A stretch of DNA of 64,000 nt from Bugula neritina. Taxonomy: Eukaryota > Bryozoa > Gymnolaemata > Cheilostomatida > Bugulidae. The stretch lies in NCBI GenBank assembly GCA_964035545.1, contig OZ037767.1, positions 12,009,081-12,073,080 of the forward strand, in the 5' to 3' direction. Both the position numbers and the translations under genes were made by a program. The notes below the pieces were generated by a model. It saw only the letters and a list, made by a program, of their open reading frames with translations. It had not been told where the DNA came from and did no database searches. Of this stretch, positions 34,419 to 46,461 are shown in pieces. The first letter of the stretch is position 1; each line of letters starts with the position of its first letter.

Positions 34419-34742
34419 GTAGTGTTGAGTTTACCCAGTGGCCTCCGTGGTGTAATGGTAGCACACTTGCTTGCAAGCCAGAGAACTCGGGTTCGATTCC
34501 CAGTGGGGGCAATTATTTTACAAGCTATTTCGGCCTTTAGTGACGTGTAGTTGTAGTACTCCGAGGGAGTTGAGTGGCCAGGAGAGCCTGATAATTGAAG
34601 GAGTAGTAGATAGGCCAGTGGAGTTCAAAGAACTGGGTGGGATGTAGTGTTGAGTTTACCCAGTGGCCTCCGTGGTGTAGCACACTTGCTTGCAAGCCTG
34701 AGGACTTGGGTTCGATTCCCAGTGGGGGCAATTATTTTACAA
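34419..34742 (+). mobile_element. Two tandem tRNA-like SINE units
   Basis: Copy 1 at 34419-34522 and copy 2 at 34644-34742 share a 22-bp 5' flank (GTAGTGTTGAGTTTACCC...), a tRNA-like body and a 3' flank CAATTATTTTACAA. The copy 1 body (34441-34511) has A box TGGTGTAATGGTAGC, D-stem pairing, a TTGCAAG loop and B box GGGTTCGATTCCC ending GGGGGCA. Its anticodon stem pairs poorly, so it is not a credible functional tRNA. Copy 2 (34666-34730) lacks 6 bases of the D loop. The shared flanks show the repeat unit is larger than a tRNA. Confidence 0.75.
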
Positions 34743-35739
34743 ATTATATAGTGATAGTGTGCTAAATAGATTTCAAATGGATTTTTATGCTGTTTTTATC
34801 AATTTGCCGCACTGTGCACTAGCTGTTACCAACGTTGTTAAAGCTCTAGTGAGGCGATATATTAAGAATCTATTATGCTTAGGATTTGGTGGGGCGTAGA
34901 CTCACCCCAAACTATGCTATCAACATATAGTTTGAGAGGGCTCAATGCTGTAAAGAGAATCTGAACCAAATGCCCTTCACAAACTTTTTAAGGTTTGATC
35001 ATCTAACCTACTTGGATCAAGTGTGTTTGCTACACGAGCTTATTATAGGACAAGCCTAAACTTCAGTGTTGTAATGAGTAGCACATAATGCAGTGTATAT
35101 ACTAATAAATATAAAGGATGTATTTCTAGTCACCAAAATCTTGACAGCAACTAGCCTACTCAATTATGTGTAATTCTGCCTCAATTATTTATATTATTGC
35201 AAGCATTATATAATATTATAATATAAATATGTAAATTGTCATAGACATAGAACATATAATTTTTCATAGTGAATAATTGCTTACAGCATCATCAATATTT
35301 CACAGTTTCTTGCAACATGAGTGTCTCAGCCTGTAGTAAACAAGGCTTAATTCAGATTACAAGTTAAATATCAAGTATGAGACATGATCATATCATCAGA
35401 GAACCATGGCATTAAATTTTAGTATGTAATTGAAAACCTGAACAATATGTTATCATAATCGATGATATTAATAATGTTAGCAAGTTTCTCGTGAATGGCA
35501 AACTTGTAGCTGAAAATTTTGCAGGGTTTCTGCAACTTTAATGTAAAGTTTACAATAATTATAATTTTCACTATATATTGCAAAAAAGATGTCTATGCTA
35601 CATAGATTTTTTATCACCTATCTAAGCATTGCGCTTCCATTATTTCGAATTATGTGAAATGATACTCCCCGCAGGTGAATTTGTGGTTTGCATTAGCTTA
35701 TGGTTGTGACTTGTGGTTTCATTCGATGCAACTGTTTCT
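34743..35739. other. Intergenic AT-rich stretch
   Basis: No coding, RNA or repeat signal recognised. Confidence 0.5.
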
Positions 35740-36226
35740 TAGTTCTTCAATCATGCCTATTCACACTCTACACAAATTCAAACTAATACTGCTCTCACAT
35801 AAACCTTACTATTCTCAACTAACACATCTCACACATAACTATCCCACAAGATTTTCAGAGTTCAGCCTACAAACTCCTCCATCATCAACTGCTGCAGGTC
35901 AACGAAGAGTGGAATTCCAATGTTCGTCGCTATGGAATAAATTGCCTAGTTCTATTCGTGCTGTGGAGAGGGAGGCTGGTTTCAAATTTGCCCTGAGAGA
36001 CCACCTAATGGCAAATTTCCAGATAAAAAAATAAAACTCTTTGAGTTGCTAAAACTTCCAAAAACCTAAACAAAAATCTTATATAACTGTCAACCATTCA
36101 TGGCTCGGCGCCTCGACTAGCTACAGTGCTATTGCGCCATAGGCCCTGTCATTTTGTTTATTTTTTCTCAATTAATTTTTTTTCTCCAACTACGACAAAA
36201 TAAAACAAACAAACAAACAAACAAAC
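35740..36226 (+). mobile_element. Non-LTR retrotransposon 3' end (CR1/L2/Jockey-like), 5'-truncated
   Basis: The open frame to 36034 ends with the typical C-terminal block of this reverse-transcriptase class: an NYPTRFS motif, RRVEFQCSSLWNKLPSSIRA and a final FKFALRDHLM. It is followed by about 190 bp of 3' UTR and an (ACAA)n tail at 36204-36226. The truncated 5' end and the simple repeat tail fit target-primed insertion. The catalytic domains are missing, so this copy is dead. It ends only about 350 bp before the DLST start codon. Confidence 0.85.
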
Positions 36227-36574
36227 TGTTTCCAAACATTGAATGCTTGAAAGTGCAGTGATGGTGATGGGCAGCTTAATGTATTTGGTTGCCAATACAG
36301 AAAAGACTGCTCGAACTCTATGTTACAGAGTTAGCTTCCTCCATTCCAAGTTAATATGCTTAATGGAGTTATCTGTTCCTTAGTTTGGTTTCTGCTCGAA
36401 CGTGTGGCAGTACATTATTTTTGATTTGCTGAGAATGCTTAAAGTTCTAGTTGTGAATCCGCAACTCAAAAGTCAAATCGTACTTCAAAGCTCATGAAGT
36501 TATCGTCACAAAAAGTCTAGAGGTGTAACAATTTTGGTTAAGAAAAAATCTAGCGAGTCGCTTGCTCGATAGTG

Positions 36575-39500
36575 ATGGCTGCTAATATTGTATCTGGTGG
36601 CCGGCTTTCTGCCACAAATTTATTAAGACGTTTTCGATGTGTCTGTGGATACTCTCTGAGCCCATCTTTACAGGTACAAAAATGCAACATTTTAGATTGA
36701 AGTGTTTAAAGAGTGTTTTGTTTTATAAGTTTTAATCAAATAGCTGTCAACTTGAACTTGAACTTGAAGTTGAGCTTCAACTTCAAGTTCAACTCATGAA
36801 CTTCAAGTTTAACAGTTTAATTTCAAGTCATAAGTGCAATTTAATTTTTATTTTATAGCCAAACTCAAAGTCAATCAAAACGTCATAGTTTACTTTCACT
36901 TTCACTTTGAATTTCAGTTTCAGTTTGAACACCACTTTAAGTTTAAGTGTATCAGTGATGGTCAAATACTCATACTCAACTGATAGTCATAGTGACTCAG
37001 ACTGAGACTGTGATACTGATTGTAATTAATAAGTAATACTAATAGTATTACTATTACTATTAGTATTACAGACACAGTCACCATCAGGCATCAGTATCAC
37101 TATGAGTATGACAATGACTATTTGTAACTCACCTCGTAACTCACCTCATCAAAATTAGAACACTGCTAACACCTACAGGCGCAAAATTATGAGTTCCTTT
37201 TATGTTGTTTTTGTTTGGGTTTATCATATGTTGTAATAGAATTAGTATCACTGTATTACTATTAGACCCAGTATCATTATTACTATTAGTATTAGTATTA
37301 GTATTACATTTAGGTTTACTATTCATACTCGTATTAAAAGTTACTATAACTATTAGTATTAGTATGTAGTATATTACGCGGCTATAAGTATATAACGATT
37401 AACAATGGGTTACTGTCATTTCGTACACAAACTGCTGTCTATTGTGGTAAATATCAGAGTTACCCTCCCTTATTACACACCACCATAAGAACGCTAATCT
37501 AACATTAACTTATTATAACTAGCATTGCCCTTTCCCCTGTTTCTAATTATAACTCACACTTGGTTAAGACTAATTTTTGCTGATTCATGTAAACCGACAG
37601 TTGGACCGAGTTCGGCTCGCGGATGCCGATAGACCGAATATCGGTTGCCGACATGACCAGTGTCAGTTACCGACATGACGAATGTCGGCATGCCCGACCG
37701 AACTTCGGCCCCGCTGTCGGTCGAAGGTTCCGGAAACCTTTTGTTCTGTCAATATAAAAGGAAGCCCATTTCGAGCTTCAGTCACTTGAGGACTCGAGCT
37801 CGGACTGGAAGGATCAAAATTACAATAAAGATATACAGCACACACTATTTCAACACTCTCTCTTATCTCTTCTACAACAAGGAGTTATGTTCTCTGCCTG
37901 ATTCCATTCAATAACCCACAAATTACTACACTATTACATACACAAAATGAATAATAAATTAATCCACTACAATGATACTAGTTTACTTATTTAATTTTAT
38001 TGCATTCCATCAAGTATCTTTCACACCTCCCTTGTCACCTATTGATCAATGTTTTATACTAATCTGTTATGATAAATGCGTTAATATTTAGTTTCATATA
38101 ATTAATATATTAATATATTGTCTAATAATTGTTAATATTATGTAATGTGTGAACTATTTGTGAGTACTACTGTATGAATCATACATTGAATAGGAAACAA
38201 ATATCAAAAATTATGTATTTGGATTAATTTCTATTGATGTTTAAATTTAACTGCGTATAGCATTAACTATTACTATAGTCTATAAATATAAGGCATAAGC
38301 CAATAGCTATAAGTATAAGGGTTTTTCTTCAAACAACTATAAATATCACTATTTATTTAATTTATTATCTAAGACTAATAGTAATTCTACTGTTTTGTTT
38401 TAGACCTTTAGTTTCATTTTTAGTTGTAGTTTTAGTTTTGCCTTTGAGTTTATCATTGTTAGTTTTTTATTCTTTAGTAATACAGCCTTACAAATGGCAA
38501 GGTTGGGGGTAAATTACATATAAATGTAATTAATTACAATTACTTGAAGATTTGTCAATTACAATTATAATTACAGCTAAAAAGTAATGTAATTAATTAC
38601 AATTACAATTGCATGGTAATGTAATTAATTACAATTACAAATACTTTTGTTCTCACAACGGATAACTAGAAGTTATACAATGTCACTTCTAGGGTCCAAT
38701 GTTGACAGTGGTGAACCTCCTTTGTTCTCAACAGTGATACTATAGGGTCATTCCATGCCAAATCAACCAAATTTTAAGAGGTCCCACGCCTTTGCTTCTC
38801 AGATTTTGCTCATATTTACACCAAATGGACCTACACATGTCCGGAGTACTATTTGTAAATATTTCTGACTTGACACAAAACTTTTTGAGAAATGACTACT
38901 TTTGTGAACAAAAGTTGGGAAATATTTTGAGGAAAATTTGTGATGTATACTTTTAGACCAAGTTATAAACGTCTATATCTTGACCATTTTTCTAGACTGA
39001 GCCTTATAATTTGATGTGGAGAATATTTGAAATTTTTTTCAAGATTTACAAAAACTTTGCCCATATTCAATTTTTTTTCTCATCTATATCTGCTTTGTCC
39101 TGTTCGGGTAGAGGGTAGCCCACATTCAATGGCTTAGAATATATGCACACAAAGTATTCTGTAATATGTGTTGCTACTAATGCAAATTGATAGGTGTTAT
39201 AAAGTCGCACAGCAAATTTTAAGGCTCTCTAGAAAAATGGTAGAGATATGGACGCTTATAAATTGGTCTAAAAGTAGAAATCACAAATTTTCCTCGAAAT
39301 TTTTCTCTACTTTTGTCCACAAAAGTAGTCATTTCTCAAAAAGTTTTTTTATCAGGCCAGGAATATTTAAGAAGTGTACTCAGTACATGTGTAGGTTTAT
39401 TTGGTGTAAATATTAACAAAAATCTGAGACGCAAAGGTGCCGCCATTTGGTGAGTTGGCATGGAATGACCCTATACTATACTGACTTAATCTGAACTTGT

Positions 39501-42500
39501 TATTTAACAATAGGCATGGTAGGGAAAGAATGCATTTTTTTAAGATTTAAAAGTTTGAAGTAATTGACATGTAATTATAAAGTAATTGTAAAAATCAATT
39601 ACATTAGATATGTAATTAATTACAATTACAATTACATTTTTATACATCAATTACAAATTACATTCAATTACTTGAAAAAATGTAATTAATTACAACCAAT
39701 TACAATTACCCCAATTCTGACAAATGGTAATGCGGATACTTATATTTGTAGTCATACAATCAATATATATCATAATGATTATGACAATGACACATACCTT
39801 TATAACCACAAGTCTACTGATATTATATTTTCGAGTCTATGATTCTGTATGAGGATGATCATCATTATGATTTGGGACTACCAGTACCAGCATTACTAGC
39901 CAAACATTACCTCTATTTTAAGTTATGTTTTGTTGTGACTTTTAACACTAAATATTAAATATACTCATAGTAATAGTCACACTGATAACCATAATAATGA
40001 TGTAGTACTAATTTTTATTTTATTCACACATCATAAAAATTGCTTGGCAATTGGTCAAATTACTTACCGATTTATTGGAGCATTTATTATTTTATAAACA
40101 TTTTTGCTGAACCTAGTTATTCTACTATAGTTACAGGAAATATTAACTTAGTGTTATATATATTATGCATTTGTTTAAAAGCTGCTATTAAAAAAAGTTA
40201 TGCAGCGATTTACAATTTACTAAATTGACATTAACTGTTTCAACTCGCTGGCAGAGAAGATAGTGAAAGTTATACTTGTAATAGGGGTGTAAAACTCTAA
40301 TACTCAAACTATTTTCTAAATAACGTGATCCTGTTGCTAAATTTCTAATGCAAATTTTTTTGTGTAATTAGTTCACAAACTTCCTTACCAGTTGAAGTAA
40401 CCCACTGACTTGTATAAACAACATTTTATTGCTTTGATGTAACTGCTATATAACCTAGTTAGATTCTGAAATACTGGCTGTCTAGTTCACGTGTGATGAT
40501 AGATTAAGGGCTGATTCACGCCTAAATTAAGGGCTGGTTCACATGTGATAGATTAAGGACTAGCTCACATTTGGTAGATTGAGGGCTGGTTCACATGTGA
40601 TACATCAAGAGCTAGTTCACATCTGATAGGGTGGTTAAGCACTAGTTTACATGCGATTGAGTGATTAAGAGCTGGATCACATGCAGTTGAGTGACTATGG
40701 GCTGGTTCATGTGAAATCAGTGATTAAGGTCTAGTAACCAGTAAATGTTTTACTAAGATGTGAAAAGAAAAAATATCTGTTCATTACTAAACGTTTTGGT
40801 TGGTTACACAATTATTGCTTGGCGTGTCAACTTGCTTATTTTCCTCCAATTTTTGCATTCTAAATTTTTTAGTATCTCTGAAATCCTGTTTATATATTCT
40901 CAATGAACAATAAACTAGGCAGTTGGTTACTAAAGTTTGTATTATAATACATTTTACCAATTTAATGGATAATTTCAAAAGTATTTTCTGTAGTATTGCA
41001 ACTTTAGTTAGTTCATTGTTATGAACTTGAATTTTCTCTTCATACTTAAAATAAGCTTTAAATTCAAGTAGGTGTTTAATCAGTTTTTTTTAAATCAGAC
41101 ATTTACTGTGTGTGGTAGGTAACCTGTTCCAAGATAGATTCAGAAATATCTTCATAATCAATATTACTAGTCTGCCCAGTTAGTAGCTGGGAGTTTGTGT
41201 CGCATTATAATCGATTGCTGTTGGTGATTTCAGAGTTTTGAGCAAAGAAATTGGCGATCTTTAAGAAAATACACACAGCTGTAAGTACCCTAAATTCGCA
41301 CGTACAATAGTATTGAGTCGTTGAGAATATTTTGAAAATGCCAATTTTCTTGCAACCATGTAAAAATTGATTTATTTTTAGACAAGTCAGCAAGTTTTGG
41401 CTGGTTGGCAGAAGCATCTAATAGCAATAAGTTATCTGCAGTATTGACAATACTTACTTTGTCTTGTTTTTACTTTGATGTACATTGAATTTTCATCTTT
41501 TCACTGGTAGGAATTCATACAAGTTATATGGAAGTGCCGGTCTTCACACGTCAGTCAGAAAATGTGAGTAAAATGTTGAAACCAGCCAATTAACGTTTCA
41601 TTATTGGGTAACAAAACAAGCTAATTACCTTACATATATTGATAAGTTAATTTTTTCTGTTTCTGCAAACATGTTCCTACAGAAAGTAGTAAACCGAGCG
41701 TGTGCTGTTACTGCTTTAGATGCTGACGTCACTGTCAACTGTCCACCGTTTGCCGACTCCATCACAGAGGGAGATATCAGATGGGAGAAAGCTGTTGGGG
41801 ACAGTGTGGAGGTAGATGAGACTATTGGCGAGGTGGAGACGGACAAGGTAGTCTATTGTCTAATTATCTCTCGCAATCTCACCTCTCACAATCTCACCTC
41901 TCACAATCTCATCTCTCACAATCTCACCTCTCACAATCTCATCTCTCACAACCTCACCAGGTGCTCTGTTCCACAGATGCTGTGAAATTTGCAACTGCAA
42001 CTCCATGTAACTGTATAGAATGTTCCTAACTGTTGTATTACAGACTTCGCTGGCTGTAAAGTCCACTGTGGCCGGTAAAGTAACTGCACTGCTGGTGGAG
42101 GACGGTACGACAGTCACTCCTGGTACCCCATTGGTTACTGTTGCTGCCGGGGAAGGTGCTGCCACACCAGCTGCTGCCGAGGAAGGTGCTGCCGAGGAAG
42201 GTGCTGCCGAGGAAGGTGCTGCCGAGGAAGGTGCTGCCGGGGAAAGTGCTGCCACACCAGCTGATGCCTCTGAGCCAGTGGCTGCTGCTCCCCCACCACC
42301 CGCTGGTATAGTTGTAGGATTCTGTTTCAATTAACTATGATGTGTTTATATATTAGTGTTGATTGGTGAACTCGCATGATTTGGTATTGTAACATTACAT
42401 ACAGCTTTACAGTTGCTAAACTTGTAGCTGTTTTGTTCTCTTTGTTAGCTGAGAAGTCTGCAGAAGTACCTGCTGCCACTCCTATACCCACCAGTAAACC

Positions 42501-45500
42501 CCCTACTCCATCTCCGCCGACAGCACCCATGTCCACTACTCCAACTTCACAGATTAAGCCTGTTGTTGCTGAGCCTGTCAGAGCTTCATCTCTTGGGGGC
42601 AGATCAGAGGAAAGGGTGTGTTTAGTATTACTGTGTGTAGTACAGTAACACTGTGTGTAGTACAGTAACACTGTGTGTAGTACAGTAACACTGTGTGTAG
42701 TACAGTAACACTGTGTGTAGTATAGTAACACTGTGTGTAGTATAGTAACACTGTGTGTAGTATAGTAACACTGTGTGTAGTATAGTAACACTGTGTGTAG
42801 TATAGTAACACTGTGTGTAGTATAGTAACACTGTGTGTAGTACAGTAATACTGTGTGTAGTATAGTAACACTGTGTGTAGTATAGTAACACTGTGTGTAG
42901 TACAGTAATACTGTGTGTAGTATAGTAACACTGTGTGTAGTATAGTAACACTGTGTGTAGTACAGTAATACTGTGTGTAGTATAGTAACACTGTGTGTAG
43001 TACAGTAACACTGTGTGTAGTATATTAACACTGTGTGTAGTATAGTAACACTGTGTGTAGTATAGTAACACTGTGTGTAGTACAGTAATACTGTGTGTAG
43101 TATAGTAACACTGTGTGTAGTACAGTAACACTGTGTGTAGTATAGTAACACTGTGTGTAGTATAGTAACGCTGTGTGTAGTACAGTAGCGCTGTGTGTAG
43201 TATAGTAACACTGTGTGTAGTATAGTGACGCTGTGTGTAGTACAGTAGCACTGTCTGTACTGTAGTAACACTGTGTGTACTACAGTAACACTGTTTGTAC
43301 TACAGTAACACTGTGTGTACTACAGTAACACTGTGTGTGCTACAGTAACACTGTTTGTACTACAGTAATACACTCGGTACTTAATGTGTATTTTTCAGGT
43401 TAAAATGACCAGAATGAGGTCTAGAATTGCCGAAAGATTAAAGGAGGCTCAAAACACTTGTGCTATGCTCACCACTTTCAATGAGATTGATATGAGGTAT
43501 GCTGTTTCCAGGTGCATTCTAGGTACGTTTGAGACAGTGGATGTACACAGCAGACCCTCTTCCTTTTAGTGATTCAGTCACCTTGTGTTTCCTGGCAATG
43601 TAGCATTAGGCCAGTGAATAGAGACATAGTATGATGGGTTGCACTAATCCTACAGGGTGATGCCAGGGACATCGTGCTCAAACTGCTTTACTTTAACGTA
43701 TTCAGTTTCTTCAAAAATTATGACTATGGACCACTGCGGCATTTTTCCTATCAATTCAAGTCATATGCACATATTTTTTGTTTGAAAGTATCTTGATAGA
43801 TATTTATTAAACTAGAAAAGGAAAGTATTCCAGTCAAAGCTATGTGTAAACTGTTTTGTGTCAAAGTAGCTATTGTGATTACATATGCCCACTAGTGCAT
43901 TTTGGGTATGTCGTGATTTACACTTTGAAAACAGAAATGTACATCTTGATACTGACTTTTTACCTAATCACTTACTTGTTGCTGAAATATTCTCTATTTT
44001 CAGCAAACAATGAGTTATGCATGATTTCCAAGTGTATAAATCTGTATTGATCTTTCATTTCATGGGAATTGACAGAGAAAATAGTTTGGATAATAGACAG
44101 TTGTTTTATAGAGAGCAACTTTGAAGTTTATTTTATCCATGGTTGTAGTAATGTGATGGAGATGCGCAACAAGTATAAAGACGCCTTTCTGAAGAAACAT
44201 GGAGTCAAGTTGGGTTTCATGTCAGCATTTGTAAAAGCGTCAGCATTTGCTCTACAAGACCAGCCCGTAGTGAATGGTGTGATAGATGGCAACGAGATTG
44301 TGTACAGAGACTATGTTGACATCTCCGTGGCCGTCTCTACACCAAAGGTGCACCTTCTCTAGTCACATGTATTATTTCATGTACCATAGTTATGTGTGCG
44401 CAAAGCTTGTTTCGTAACATAATTAGCTCAAAAAAACATATTTTTATTTATATATAAAAAAGTATTTTGAGTTTGATGAAAAACTTCTCAGCACGTAAGA
44501 ATCGTGGAGTGATAAAGTTTGCTCCCTAAAAAGGAATGAATTTTTATGTTAGAAATGGGAACAGAAGTTATATTTTTCTGTAATATTTTTTTGGAAAATC
44601 TGGACATAAATTACGATTCATCATCGCAGGAGAGTAGTTGAGTCATTCTGATCAACAAAAGTGTTTTTACACTCAATAATTATTGTATATATTTGAGAAT
44701 TTCTCATTAAACTGTAAATACTGCGACATATAAACTTGCTGTGTAACATTAACTTGTACAATCTATTAACCGCTGTCCGTTCAACTTGTAACTTCACTTT
44801 GACAGGGTCTGGTGGTGCCAGTACTCCGTAATGTGGAAACCATGAACTACGCTGAAGTAGAAAAAGGAATTCATGATTTAGGAGTTAAGGTTAGTTTACA
44901 CATGAACAATCTTACAAGCATTAGTTAGTTAACTCCAATATCTAGATATACTATTCATGGAGCTGCCTTAAATGAATGTTAGGTGAACATGTAAATTGTT
45001 GGTGCGCTTTAATATGCTGATAAAATCTGATGTATTTCAGCCATTCTATATTTCTTGATTTGTGTTTGAATTCACAGTCATGAATTTGTTTTCTCACTGT
45101 AAACAATAATATAAAACATACTTAGTAGATGAGAAGACAATTCCTATACTAAGTTGTGACTAAACAGCACATTCCTGGCATATACTTGGCAAAATTATAT
45201 TTATTTTTATTTTGTGGTTGGATGTTGGTGGAACTAGAATTGTCGAATACTAAACAGTTTAAACTCCTGGTGCATTATTTTATTTCAGTGTTGATTATTG
45301 TAGTTGGTAATGAATAGTTGTGTATTATTTAAAGGCAACTGGGGGTCACCTGGCTGTGGAGGACATGGATGGTGGTACATTCACCATCAGCAATGGTGGT
45401 GTGTTTGGCTCGTTGTTTGGTACACCAATCATAAACCCGCCTCAGTCGGCCATATTGGGTATGCATGCTATAAAGAACAGACCCGTAGAAGTAAAGGGTC

Positions 45501-45772
45501 AGGTGAGTTGAGCTGTTTGCCAGATTATATATTCAAGCTAATTTACACCTTTATATCTGAAGTCTCCCGTGTTCATGTTCCATTTATAATAGTTATCAAT
45601 AAGCACCATTATTTCATTGGCTAATGCATTTTGTCAGGTTGAAATTCGGCCCATGATGTACGTAGCACTAACATATGACCACAGGCTAATTGATGGACGT
45701 GAGGCCGTTACTTTCCTCGGGAAAATCAAGTCTGCAGTTGAAGATCCACGAGTTCTGCTGGTTGACATCTGA
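36575..45772 (+). CDS. DLST: Dihydrolipoyllysine succinyltransferase (E2 of 2-oxoglutarate dehydrogenase)
   Basis: Mitochondrial TCA-cycle enzyme that transfers succinyl groups to CoA through lipoyl-lysine. Eleven exons: 36575-36673, 41234-41280, 41511-41563, 41687-41847, 42044-42305, 42449-42615, 43399-43496, 44149-44347, 44806-44889, 45335-45502, 45638-45772. They join in phase to 490 residues. Exon 1 encodes an Arg-rich presequence ([13 protein letters not shown]) and exon 3 ends LHTSVRK, both typical of import signals. The lipoyl domain has [18 protein letters not shown] with the modified Lys. A Pro/Ala/Glu linker with an AAEEG repeat follows. The catalytic domain runs from [20 protein letters not shown] to [12 protein letters not shown], with active-site His and Asp in DHRLIDG. 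As in animal DLST no E3-binding domain is apparent. The exon 4 acceptor (41687) was chosen for phase; a site 3 bp downstream is possible. Confidence 0.97.
36740..37390. repeat. Self-complementary low-complexity tract in DLST intron 1
   Basis: Begins with CTTGAACTTGAACTTGAAG / CTTCAACTTCAAGTTCAAC inverted words. It continues through CTCATACTCA / AGTCATAGTGACTCAGACTG words and ends with CTAATAGTATTACTATTAC triplets. It starts about 70 bp after exon 1. The segment matches the character of 59670-60420 and its end matches 26007-26410. Confidence 0.7.
37590..37915 (+). mobile_element. Solo-LTR-like block
   Basis: A GC-rich island in AT-rich DNA. It opens TGTAAACCGACAG, carries several ACCGACATGAC/ATGTCGGCATG words, then a TATA box (TATAAAA at 37753) and a poly(A) signal AATAAAG at 37824. 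This U3-R-U5-like order suggests a solo LTR of a Gypsy-type element. I could not define a target-site duplication or a clean CA end, so the borders are approximate. No coding part is present. Confidence 0.5.
38490..39727. mobile_element. hAT-like non-autonomous element (MITE) with 8-bp target duplication
   Basis: The body is 38498-39719, flanked by the direct repeat ACAAATGG (38490-38497 and 39720-39727). The ends are inverted: CAAGGTTGGGGGTAA at left and, on the complement, CAGAATTGGGGTAATTG at right, the CAR..TTGGGGTAA pattern usual for hAT ends. Both arms consist of GTAATTAATTACAATTAC words. It has no transposase and contains another transposon at 38741-39475. It sits in DLST intron 1. Confidence 0.8.
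38741..39475. mobile_element. Foldback transposon with about 250-300 bp inverted arms, nested in the hAT-like element
   Basis: Left arm starts TATAGGGTCATTCCATGCCA at 38741; the complement of the right end at 39475 starts with the same 20 bases. Homology continues through TTTACACCAAAT, ACTTTTTGAGAAATGACTAC, GAGGAAAATTTGTGAT, TACTTTTAGACCAA and CCATTTTTCTAGA, so the arms pair over most of the 735 bp, leaving a central loop of about 200 bp. Outer TA at each end is compatible with a Tc1/mariner-type TA duplication. No transposase. Confidence 0.88.
40480..40735 (+). repeat. Degenerate ~30-bp repeat in DLST intron 1
   Basis: Seven to eight diverged units sharing GGCTGGTTCACATGTGATAG and ATTAAG words. 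Much more diverged than the other minisatellites, so probably older. Confidence 0.75.
41866..41958 (+). repeat. 15-bp minisatellite in DLST intron 4
   Basis: About six copies of CTCTCACAATCTCAC/T, starting about 20 bp after the donor at 41848. The pyrimidine-rich unit ends at CTCACCAG, which is acceptor-like but in the wrong phase for exon 5. Confidence 0.9.
42154..42252 (+). repeat. Coding 15-bp repeat in the DLST linker (AAEEG)n
   Basis: Four near-identical copies of GCTGCCGAGGAAGGT lie in exon 5, flanked by two variant copies, coding for GAAEEG repeats in the flexible linker between the lipoyl and catalytic domains. Codon identity between copies points to recent tandem growth within an exon. 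Confidence 0.95.
42616..43375 (+). repeat. 20-bp minisatellite filling DLST intron 6
   Basis: About 38 copies of GTGTGTAGTACAGTAACACT that start at the donor of exon 6 (GAAAGG/gtgtgt). Units carry TACAG or TATAG and AACA or AATA. Between about 42841 and 43000 the pattern TACAGTAATA, TATAGTAACA, TATAGTAACA recurs, a 60-bp higher-order period. It ends about 20 bp before the acceptor at 43398, so the repeat is practically the whole intron. Confidence 0.97.
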
Positions 45773-46461
45773 TGAGATTAACCGTATTTGTTAGACATAT
45801 TTACGATAAGCTGGTAGTTGTCTCCTCTTGCTGACTGTAGCTAATGTTCCAGCTGTTCTCTACCAGTAAATGCATTTATTAAAGTTTCAAACCCGAGTAT
45901 TACAGTTGTATGTTTTTCTCTTTCTTGTTTTGTCAGTTGGGTAATTTCTATGACATGCTTCAAATAGTGAGTATTTATTCCTCTATTGGCTCAATGTGTT
46001 TTGTACATGTGTTGAAGTCAGTAGAATATATTGTTGTTGACTTAAATACCACAGTCAAGGCTGTATTAGTTATGAAAAAGGTCATAATTATTTTTGCAAT
46101 TAAATATTTGTATTTCCAACAGTGTTAATGTATATACAGATATTATTTTTGCAAACCTGCCAGCTTGCAGTAATTAGAAAGACATTTCAATGCATGGAAT
46201 AAATTATGACTAAATAAGAGAGGGTTTTATAATACAATATAAACAGAGATTCATAGTTTAAACAGAGAACACCCAGTGGGATAGTGGGTAATCTTAGATA
46301 TAGTATATAGAATGTGTTGGTGCGCACTGCACCATGTAATACAGCACCATTGGGAACAATACATCTGGTACGATTTAGTCATAAGAGTCAAATGCTGCTC
46401 TCTAAGTCAGTCCTGTGTAGAAAAATATGCACAAAGTGGAAGACAGGAATGTATAATTCTC
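45773..46461. other. Convergent 3' flanks of DLST and the RalGEF gene
   Basis: Contains ATTAAA near 45878 as a likely DLST poly(A) signal. No clear poly(A) signal for the minus-strand gene was found. No other gene. Confidence 0.55.

Noticed and set aside
34441-34511. Functional tRNA gene
   Set aside because: Promoter boxes are good but the anticodon stem does not pair and the copy has a repeat context; classed as SINE or tRNA remnant.
34291-34731. Minus-strand frames MPPLGIEP...LQASVL
   Set aside because: Antisense translations of the tRNA-like element, a well-known spurious protein motif.
42327-43271. 314-codon minus-strand frame with [13 protein letters not shown] repeats
   Set aside because: Shadow of the 20-bp DLST intron array; no start context, no family.
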